From the NCBI GenBank assembly GCA_009782085.1, contig WQUN01000026.1, positions 1 to 7,525 of the forward strand: a stretch of DNA of 7,525 bases, read 5' to 3'. This DNA is from Bacillota bacterium (GTDB lineage: Bacteria; Bacillota; Clostridia; Lachnospirales; WQUN01). This document shows, piece after piece, positions 1-4,710 of the stretch; positions within the stretch are counted from its first letter, which is position 1; every line of letters begins with the position of its first letter. The notes beneath the pieces were generated by a model that worked only from the letters and a program-made list of their open reading frames with translations, was not told the origin of the DNA and searched no databases. A program made the translations under genes and the position numbers.

Positions 1-155
1 CAGCTGTACGCCCTGTCCGCGACGGTATTGTTCTGCCTTGGCCATGCTTTTAACCATACCGCCAGGCCGCAAGCCGCCAGCAAAAGAACAAAAGCGGCGA
101 TAACGACCGCGCGGAACAGGCTCTCGTTTTTCACGGAGCGCGTGATTCTGCCCAT
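1..155 (-). CDS. N-terminus of an exported or membrane-anchored protein, partial (possible S41 C-terminal processing peptidase)
   Basis: An open frame starts with ATG at 155-153 and runs off the left edge after 51 full codons. The N-terminus is basic (MGRITRSVKN), followed by a hydrophobic stretch at about residues 15-35 (AVVIAAFVLLLAACGLAVWL) and then a polar segment, so the protein is probably anchored in the membrane or exported. The LAAC at residues 26-29 fits a lipobox, but the hydrophobic run continues past the cysteine, which favours a transmembrane anchor. A GGGAG lies 13 nt before the ATG, a rather long spacing. It follows the M23 gene by 54 nt in the same direction. In many Firmicutes the gene after ftsE-ftsX or an ftsX-linked peptidase is a CtpA/CtpB-type S41 protease, which is why that family is suggested. 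No catalytic domain is in the window, so the family is inference from context only. Confidence 0.6.
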   Translation of the reverse strand, partial: MGRITRSVKNESLFRAVVIAAFVLLLAACGLAVWLKAWPRQNNTVADRAYS

Positions 156-209
156 AAATTTTACCCGTCTCCCGGAAATACAAGCCGCGCCGGCGCCAAG
201 CGTTTTTTC

Positions 210-1409
210 TCAATAATTCAAATACTTCTTCGGGTTCACGGCCGTCCCGTCCACCATCACCTGGAAGTGGCAGTGCGGCCCGGTCGAGTTTCCGGTGCTC
301 CCGGCCTTGGCTATCTTCTCGCCCTCCGCGACGGACTGGCCGACGCCCACGACCAGCTTGGAGTTGTGCCCGTAGAGGCAGGTGACCCCGCCGCCGCTGT
401 CGATTATGACAGTGTTCCCGTAGCCGGACATCCAGCCCGCGTAGATCACGACCCCGCCCCTGGCCGCCGTTATCGCGGAGCCGGTGGGCGCGGGTATGTC
501 GACGCCGGTGTGGAACTCTCTCTTTCCGTTGACCGGGTTATTCCGCGCGCGGAAGGTGTCGCTGATCAGATAGTGCCCGGGCACCGGCCAGGACATCGAG
601 CCGCCCGCGTACGCCGAGGCCTGGCTCGCGGCCGCCTTGGCCCTCTTGGCCGCGGCCGCCGCGGCCTGTTGCGCCTTCAGGTCGTCCTGCGCCTTTTTGA
701 TCAGCGCCTTGATATCGTCGTCCTGCTGTTTCAGCATGTCCAGCTTGCTCTGATAGGTCTGCGCGTCGGCGTCGAGCTGGTCCAGATAGGCCTGTTTGGC
801 GGACAGGGTATATGTAAGCTCGTCCTGCTTGGCGGTCTGGTCGGCCAGGAGCGTCTCCACCCGCGCCTTCTGGTCGGTGACCTCGGCCAGCTTTTCGTTC
901 ACAAGGTCCTCAGCCGCCTGCAGCTTTTCGAGCATCTCCTTGTCGCTCCTGGCGATGCGGTTGATGTACTCGGCCCTGTTCAGGAAGTCCGAGAAGTCCT
1001 TCGCCTGGAAAAGCACCTCGAGATAGCCGTAGGAGCCGTTTTCGTACATGAATTTAAGCCGTTCCTTGAACAGCTGGTACTGCGCCTCGTGGTCGGCCTC
1101 CGCCTGGGCGAGGTCGGCCTGGGTCTTGGCCAGGAGCTGGTTCGTGTCCTCGAGCTGGGCGCTTATCCGGTCGAGCGCGTCCTGGCCGTCGGAAAGCTGC
1201 TGGTCGAGGTTCCTAATCTCCTGCTCGATCTGGTTAATCTGCTCCGTCGTCTCGTTGTACTGCTCCGTGACCTGGGACCGGTTGCTCTGGATGTCCTTCT
1301 GCCGCTTCTGCAGGTCGGAAAGGGACTGGGCCCGGGCCGCGGCGGGGAAGAGCATGGTCAGGACGGCGAGGGTAAGTATTATTTTGACGATAGGTTTTGA
1401 CTTGCGCAT
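210..1409 (-). CDS. Secreted coiled-coil M23 (LytM-type) peptidoglycan hydrolase, EnvC-like FtsEX partner
   Basis: This 399-residue protein is probably an FtsEX-controlled murein endopeptidase acting outside the membrane. Residues 1-27 form a signal peptide (basic start, hydrophobic core, AARAQS at the likely cleavage site). Residues 28 to about 245 are rich in Q, E, K and L and should form two long coiled-coil helices. In the turn region, MYENGSYGYLEVLFQAKDFS (121-140), followed by DFLNR, is the conserved segment typical of this family. An Ala-rich linker (about 246-270) leads to the M23 domain (about 274-399). The zinc and catalytic pattern looks complete: H300 and D304 in HTGVD, H348 in YGHN, and H379 and H381 in HCHF. 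In E. coli EnvC the LytM site is degenerate and only activates amidases, so this protein is more likely a hydrolase in its own right. The start is well fixed by AGGAGG (1415-1420) 5 nt before the ATG. It lies 84 nt after ftsX in the same direction and probably has an additional promoter in that gap. Confidence 0.93.
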   Translation of the reverse strand: MRKSKPIVKIILTLAVLTMLFPAAARAQSLSDLQKRQKDIQSNRSQVTEQYNETTEQINQIEQEIRNLDQQLSDGQDALDRISAQLEDTNQLLAKTQADLAQAEADHEAQYQLFKERLKFMYENGSYGYLEVLFQAKDFSDFLNRAEYINRIARSDKEMLEKLQAAEDLVNEKLAEVTDQKARVETLLADQTAKQDELTYTLSAKQAYLDQLDADAQTYQSKLDMLKQQDDDIKALIKKAQDDLKAQQAAAAAAKRAKAAASQASAYAGGSMSWPVPGHYLISDTFRARNNPVNGKREFHTGVDIPAPTGSAITAARGGVVIYAGWMSGYGNTVIIDSGGGVTCLYGHNSKLVVGVGQSVAEGEKIAKAGSTGNSTGPHCHFQVMVDGTAVNPKKYLNY

Positions 1410-1414
1410 ATCGG

Positions 1415-1420
1415 CCTCCT
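1415..1420 (-). promoter_or_regulatory. Strong ribosome binding site of the M23 gene
   Basis: AGGAGG on the minus strand lies 5 nt upstream of the ATG at 1409-1407. It decides the start and keeps the signal peptide at the true N-terminus. Confidence 0.85.
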
Positions 1421-1438
1421 GAAACGTACGTTATTCAC

Positions 1439-1468
1439 CGTTATTATATAATTCGTTATTATATAATT
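1439..1468. repeat. Perfect tandem duplication of a 15-bp AT-rich unit
   Basis: The unit cgttattatataatt occurs at 1439-1453 and again at 1454-1468 without mismatch. Each copy contains the 10-bp palindrome attatataat, so each presents a TATAAT hexamer on both strands. The repeat is in the 84-nt gap between ftsX and the M23 gene, 30-59 nt before the M23 start codon, and gives that gene two identical -10-like boxes 15 bp apart. Confidence 0.9.
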
Positions 1469-1486
1469 CGCTGCACGACAGGTCTA
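1458..1486 (-). promoter_or_regulatory. Candidate sigma-A promoter for the M23 hydrolase gene
   Basis: On the minus strand, TAGACC (1486-1481, four of six matches to TTGACA) is followed by a 17-nt spacer and a perfect TATAAT (1463-1458). Transcription would begin near 1451, about 40 nt before the M23 start codon. The -10 box lies in the upstream copy of the 15-bp duplication. The second copy has a TATAAT at 1448-1443, but its -35 position (GCGAAT) is poor. This would allow the hydrolase to be made apart from ftsEX. The AT-rich context makes chance TATAAT matches more likely, so the call is moderate. Confidence 0.5.
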
Positions 1487-1493
1487 TTTTTTC

Positions 1494-2393
1494 TCACACG
1501 TTCAAATGCCTGCGTATCGAAGTCAAACTTCCGAACACCCCCAAAAACACTCCCAGCAGCAGCGCCAGCGGCAGCAGGACCGAAAAAATCTGCAATCCGG
1601 ACAGATAGTCGAGGTTCAATATGGGCATCTTACCCTCTATCAGCCCGAGGACCCTCCCATAGCCGAACCAGCACAGGATCACCGGCACGAGCGCGCCGAT
1701 TATCCCGATCACGACCCCCTCCACGATGAACGGCCACCTGATGAACCAGTCCGTCGCGCCGACGTATTTCATGATGTTTATCTCTGTTTTCCGGGCGTTG
1801 ACCGCGAGCCGTATGGTGTTCGTGATTATCACTATCGAGACCACCCCGAGGCCGAGCACCATGACGAGGCTGACTATCCGGATGATGCCGTTTATCATCA
1901 TCAGGCCGTTGGCCACGTCCTGGCCCTGGTTGATCTTGTCGACGGCGGGGTTTTTGAGGCCCGCTATCGAAGACGATACGCCGGAGATATACCTGACCTG
2001 ATCGACGTCCAGCACGAACGAGCGGGGCAGGGGATTGTCCTTGTCGAGCCCGTCGAGTATCCCCGCCGCGTCGTTCCATTCCTTCTTGACGGAGTCGAGC
2101 GCGTCCTGGGCGGAGACGTAGGTCACCCTGGTCACGTGGGGCGTGCCCTCGAGGATGTGCAGCAGGCTGGTGACCTCGTCGTTCGTGGCGTCGTCGCTGA
2201 CTATGACGGTGATTTTCAGCGTGTCCTCCATCTGGGCCAGGACGTGGTCGATGTTGGCCGCCAGGCAGTAGGAGACGGCCATCATGAAAACGCACGCCGC
2301 CACGGTCACGATGGACGCCGCCGTCATGAGGCGGTTGCGCGCCAGGTTCGCGAGGCCCTCGCCGACGGAATATTGCAGGCTCTTAAACCTCAT
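1494..2393 (-). CDS. ftsX: Cell-division ABC transporter membrane subunit FtsX
   Basis: FtsX forms a complex with FtsE and passes ATP-driven movement across the membrane to peptidoglycan hydrolases outside. The 299-residue length is usual for Gram-positive FtsX. The architecture is clear: a short cytoplasmic N-terminus (SLQYSVGEGLANLARNRLMT), TM1 about 22-46, an extracellular domain about 47-170 (with NPLPRSF at 120-126), then TM2 about 172-195, TM3 about 221-243 and TM4 about 267-291. The cytoplasmic stretch between TM2 and TM3 (NTIRLAVNARKTEINIMKYV, then GATDWFIRWPF) is the family's conserved coupling region. The ATG at 2393-2391 lies within the end of ftsE, giving an 11-nt overlap (ATGAGGTTTAA), so translation is probably coupled. 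The downstream M23 protein is the likely partner bound by the extracellular domain; this is inferred from the E. coli EnvC and pneumococcal PcsB systems. Confidence 0.96.
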   Translation of the reverse strand: MRFKSLQYSVGEGLANLARNRLMTAASIVTVAACVFMMAVSYCLAANIDHVLAQMEDTLKITVIVSDDATNDEVTSLLHILEGTPHVTRVTYVSAQDALDSVKKEWNDAAGILDGLDKDNPLPRSFVLDVDQVRYISGVSSSIAGLKNPAVDKINQGQDVANGLMMINGIIRIVSLVMVLGLGVVSIVIITNTIRLAVNARKTEINIMKYVGATDWFIRWPFIVEGVVIGIIGALVPVILCWFGYGRVLGLIEGKMPILNLDYLSGLQIFSVLLPLALLLGVFLGVFGSLTSIRRHLNV

Positions 2394-3069
2394 CGCTGTA
2401 CCCGCCTTTTTCCACGTCGCGCTGGATAACGCCGTTTTTCAGGGATATGACCCTTTTTTTCATCTGGTCTACAACTTCTTTCGCGTGCGTCGCCACGACG
2501 ACAGTCGTGCCCCTGTCGTTTATGTCCTCGAGCAAGGTCATGATCTCCCACGACGTGTCGGGATCGAGATTCCCGGTGGGCTCGTCGGCGATAAGCAGCG
2601 GCGGCCTGTTGACCAAAGCGCGGGCCATCGCGGTGCGCTGCTGCTCCCCGCCGGAGAGCTGGTTCGGATAGGCGTTCGCCTTCCGGGAAAGCCCGACCAG
2701 CGCCAGAACCGCCGGGACGCTCCTGCGTATCTCCCGGTTAGTTGCCCGCACGATCTGCATGGCGAACGCGACGTTCTCGTAGACGGTCTTGTTCGGCAAA
2801 AGCCTGAAATCCTGGAACACGACGCCCAGCTTCCGCCTGTAGAAGGGGATCTGCTTTCTGGAGTAGGAGGCCAGGTTGTCCCCGTCCACAAATATGGCGC
2901 CGTCCGTGGGCTCGATCTCCTTCAGCAGGAGGCGCACCAAGGTGGACTTGCCGGAGCCGCTCGTCCCGACGATGAACACGAACTCCCCGTCGCCTATGTC
3001 GAGGCTCACGTGGTCAACGCCGTTCGCGCCGTTTTCGTATATTTTTGTGACGTTTTGGATGCTTATCAT
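2383..3069 (-). CDS. ftsE: Cell-division ABC transporter ATP-binding subunit FtsE
   Basis: FtsE is the cytoplasmic ATPase of the FtsEX complex, which couples ATP hydrolysis to septal or lateral wall cleavage. The 228 residues match the family length. All ABC motifs are intact: Walker A GTSGSGKST (35-43, K41), Q-loop Q86 in VVFQDFRLLP, signature LSGGEQQR (138-145), Walker B LLIADEP (158-164, E163 as catalytic base) and H-loop H195 in VVATH. The FtsE-like VFQDFRLLPNKTVYENVAFA stretch supports FtsE over a generic MacB/LolD-type ATPase, and the ftsX overlap confirms it. The start ATG at 3069-3067 has GAGG (3078-3075) 5 nt upstream. It is the first gene of its cluster, with a promoter candidate about 75 nt upstream of the start codon. 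Confidence 0.97.
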   Translation of the reverse strand: MISIQNVTKIYENGANGVDHVSLDIGDGEFVFIVGTSGSGKSTLVRLLLKEIEPTDGAIFVDGDNLASYSRKQIPFYRRKLGVVFQDFRLLPNKTVYENVAFAMQIVRATNREIRRSVPAVLALVGLSRKANAYPNQLSGGEQQRTAMARALVNRPPLLIADEPTGNLDPDTSWEIMTLLEDINDRGTTVVVATHAKEVVDQMKKRVISLKNGVIQRDVEKGGYSDEV

Positions 3070-3143
3070 AGATACCTCGTTTTGGTTCCGTGCGGTTTCC
3101 CGTTCCGAGTGGCGCTAATTTCGAGAATTATATTATTACAGAA

Positions 3144-3172
3144 ATATTAACAGATTATGAACTAAATGTAAA
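3144..3172 (-). promoter_or_regulatory. Candidate sigma-A promoter for ftsEX with an extended -10
   Basis: On the minus strand, TTTACA (3172-3167, five of six matches to TTGACA) is followed by a 17-nt spacer ending in TGT and then TAATAT (3149-3144, four of six matches to TATAAT). The TGN before the -10 makes it an extended -10 promoter. Transcription would start near 3137, giving a leader of about 70 nt before ftsE. A perfect TATAAT also occurs at 3132-3127, but without an acceptable -35. Confidence 0.6.
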
Positions 3173-3266
3173 GAGATTTGTTTTTGGGTAAGATACATAC
3201 CGGATGCTGAAACATTCCGACGACGTCGACATAGGAGGCTAATGTTTACGCACTCCGGTAAAATTT

Positions 3267-3384
3267 ATTAGACTTCTTCGGAAACTGATTTTTCGTTGTC
3301 ACCCTGAGCGAAGCGAAGGATCTTATAATCAAGATTCTTCTCTTCGCTCAGAATGACAAACGCAAATTTCCGAAAAGGTCTATT
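3267..3384. repeat. Palindromic element of about 118 bp with nested inverted repeats (MITE-like)
   Basis: An inner pair of 29-nt arms (3296-3324 and 3331-3359) matches at 25 of 29 positions around a 6-nt centre; it contains TGAGCGAAG on one side and CTTCGCTCA on the other. An outer pair (3267-3284 and 3367-3384) is also inverted, matching at 15 of 18 positions around TAGAC and TTCGGAAA. The whole can fold into one imperfect hairpin. From memory, the inner unit resembles a dispersed palindrome seen in many unrelated bacteria. The outer arms resemble insertion-sequence ends, so it could be a non-autonomous element. No transposase frame and no clear target duplication are visible. Confidence 0.8.
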
Positions 3385-3482
3385 GGGAAACGTGAAATAT
3401 TGAACGGTTTCCTATAAGTATTGACCGATTTTTTCAGTTTTGTGCATTTTATCCCTTTTTGTAAAGTAATGCAAGCCGGATA

Positions 3483-3490
3483 CATATCGC
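3483..3490. repeat. Left copy of 8-bp target-site duplication
   Basis: The octamer catatcgc directly abuts the left end of the fold-back element and is repeated exactly at 3750-3757 beside its right end. An exact direct repeat at the precise ends of inverted repeats is the expected trace of transposition. Confidence 0.75.
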
Positions 3491-3749
3491 CGGGGCAGCA
3501 AATTTTCGTGGTATATCATAGGAAAATCGTAGGAGACGCCCCCCAGGGCGTCCCGTTATACCGGAGTGCGAAAACATTAGCATCCTCTGTCAACATCGTC
3601 GGCAAATGTTTTCTGTATCCGGTATACCTAAATCTGCCGACAACCGCGGGACGCCGGGGGCGGCTGCGGGACGCCAATGGTGGCACGGGACGCCGAGGGC
3701 GGCGTCCCCTACAGTATTATGGCGTATCCCACGAAAATTTGCCGCACCC
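3491..3749. mobile_element. Fold-back miniature inverted-repeat element, 259 bp, non-coding
   Basis: The terminal 21 bp at each end (3491-3511 and 3729-3749) are inverted copies with 18 of 21 matches and no gap, sharing the core gcaaattttcgtgg. The inverted relationship continues inward. Left 3529-3556 matches the complement of about 3684-3711 (gtagg-gacgcc ... ggcgtcccg on both), and left 3557-3578 matches the complement of 3605-3626 at 18 of 22 positions (tataccgga, gaaaacatt). A 26-nt loop (3579-3604) remains. The right arm is about 57 nt longer than the left because of extra GGGACGCC units. No protein is encoded, so movement would need a transposase elsewhere. The 8-bp duplication on both sides supports real insertion. 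Transcribed RNA would form a very long hairpin. Confidence 0.82.
3648..3708. repeat. Three GGGACGCC units closing with a perfect hairpin
   Basis: Within the right arm of the fold-back element, gggacgcc occurs at 3648-3655, 3668-3675 and 3687-3694, spaced 20 and 19 nt apart. The third copy pairs perfectly with ggcgtccc (3701-3708) across a 6-nt loop. No T-run follows on either strand, so it is not a typical intrinsic terminator, although it could still slow or process the HAD transcript. Confidence 0.75.
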
Positions 3750-3757
3750 CATATCGC
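3750..3757. repeat. Right copy of 8-bp target-site duplication
   Basis: This is the exact copy of catatcgc at 3483-3490. Its last base (3757) is also the last base of the TAG stop codon of the HAD gene, so the insertion lies directly behind that gene. Confidence 0.75.
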
Positions 3758-4683
3758 TAGCAGATGATCTCCAGCATCTCCATCAGCCCGCCGATCCTGT
3801 AATCGCAAAGCTCTCCAAGGCCGGCTTGGTCGATGTTCCCGCCGCTTATGCCTATGCAGTCGAACCCCGCCAGTTTGATGGACACCACGCCCGCGCCGGA
3901 GTCCTCGACGCCGATGACCTTGTGCCGCCGTTCGAACGGGATGCCCAGGCCGACGCGGGCCGTCTCCGCGTAGAGCCAGGGGTGCGGCTTGGGGGCCAGC
4001 TCGCCCAGCGTCCCGGCCTGGCCCTTCCGAAGCGTGAAGCCCGCCGTTATCACGCAGTCGTAGAACTCCGCCGGGTCGCCCATGCCGAGCTGCCGGAAGG
4101 CCGAAACGATCTCCGGCATGGCCTTTTCGTACAGGCCGCTGGTGACCAGGCCGATTTTTATCCCCTCCGCCTTCACCGCCAGCAGGAATTTTTTCAGATC
4201 CGGCGCGGGCGTGAAGGCGTCCTGCTTGCCCCTGCCGTTCATTATCTCGGACATCTCGCGGCCGACGATCTCGAAGTAGTAATCCCTGGCCAGTTCCAGA
4301 GAGCCGCCCGGGGCGTACTTGTCTATCATATACTGCAAATGCTCCGAAACGCTGTGGCCGGAAATGAACGGCTCGTCCTCCTCCTCGCGCGTGAAGCCGG
4401 GGTCGCCCAGGAGCCTGGCGGCGGTCTGCTCGATCACCCACATCCAGAAGGCCTCGCTGTGGACACTCGTACCGTCCAGGTCCATCAGAATGGCCTCCGC
4501 CTTCGGCTCGAAGCGGGTTTCGCGCATCGGATATATGGCGGGGTAGCCGACCCCGCTTTTCACGTAGCAGAGCTTTTTATCGTCAAATTCTATGACATCG
4601 ATCTTCTTGTCAAAAGGCGTGAGGATTCTCCTCACGCCGTCGACTCCGGTCGTAAAAAAGTCGCTTTTCAGGATTTCGGTCAT
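3757..4683 (-). CDS. HAD-superfamily hydrolase (beta-phosphoglucomutase/phosphatase-like) with an N-terminal extension
   Basis: This is a probable cytoplasmic phosphatase or phosphomutase acting on a small phosphorylated compound, perhaps a sugar phosphate. The HAD core runs from about residue 62. Motif I is DLDGT (68-72, with nucleophile D68 and acid/base D70), motif II is T181 in LVTSG, motif III is K232 in APKPHPWLY, and motif IV is GVEDSGAGV (258-266, E260 and D261). The helical insert between motif I and motif II (about 74-150) is a C1-type cap as in the beta-PGM group. About 60 residues precede motif I; most members start only a few residues before it, and I do not recognise this extension (IEFDDKKLCYVKSGVGYPAI at 31-50). 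GGAGG (4694-4690) sits 6 nt before the ATG, supporting this start. It follows the GH38 gene by 27 nt and should be co-transcribed. The C-terminus looks complete despite the insertion element at its stop codon. Substrate unknown. Confidence 0.9.
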   Translation of the reverse strand: MTEILKSDFFTTGVDGVRRILTPFDKKIDVIEFDDKKLCYVKSGVGYPAIYPMRETRFEPKAEAILMDLDGTSVHSEAFWMWVIEQTAARLLGDPGFTREEEDEPFISGHSVSEHLQYMIDKYAPGGSLELARDYYFEIVGREMSEIMNGRGKQDAFTPAPDLKKFLLAVKAEGIKIGLVTSGLYEKAMPEIVSAFRQLGMGDPAEFYDCVITAGFTLRKGQAGTLGELAPKPHPWLYAETARVGLGIPFERRHKVIGVEDSGAGVVSIKLAGFDCIGISGGNIDQAGLGELCDYRIGGLMEMLEIIC

Positions 4684-4689
4684 ATAGTG

Positions 4690-4694
4690 CCTCC
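4690..4694 (-). promoter_or_regulatory. Ribosome binding site of the HAD gene
   Basis: GGAGG on the minus strand lies 6 nt before the ATG at 4683-4681, inside the 27-nt gap after the GH38 gene. It fixes the start that includes the unusual N-terminal extension. Confidence 0.75.
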
Positions 4695-4710
4695 GCTCGC
4701 AGGGATGACT

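Larger units (their letters stand above)
3070..3756. other. Gene-free intergenic region of about 690 nt with two palindromic elements
   Basis: No convincing protein gene is visible between ftsE and the HAD gene. The stretch is mostly AT-rich with a GC-rich block at about 3530-3710. From the ftsE side it holds the ftsE promoter candidate (3144-3172), an unexplained segment (3173-3266), a palindromic element (3267-3384), an unexplained AT-rich spacer (3385-3482) and a fold-back insertion element with its target duplication (3483-3757). An open frame on the plus strand from 3421 to 5934 crosses this region, but it is mostly antisense to the two enzyme genes and has no recognisable domain. Confidence 0.8.

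Noticed and set aside
187..196. GC-rich 10-bp palindrome between the M23 gene and the next gene, as a terminator
   Set aside because: It has no loop space and no following T-run, so it is not a credible intrinsic terminator; read-through is more likely.
267..1400. Plus-strand open frame of 377 codons opposite the M23 gene
   Set aside because: Its residue make-up (V, G, R and L rich) mirrors the codon bias of the minus-strand gene, whose motifs are clear.
1506..2429. Plus-strand open frame of 307 codons opposite ftsX
   Set aside because: It is a shadow of a well-supported FtsX, very rich in H, D, R and V, with no domain.
3386..3412. ggaaac ... gtttcc inverted repeat as a hairpin
   Set aside because: Only 6 bp of stem with a 15-nt loop; easily due to chance.
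3491..3749. GC-rich repeats considered as a CRISPR array
   Set aside because: The repeated unit is only about 8 nt with no regular spacers, no repeat of 23 nt or more and no cas gene; the inverted structure fits a fold-back element.
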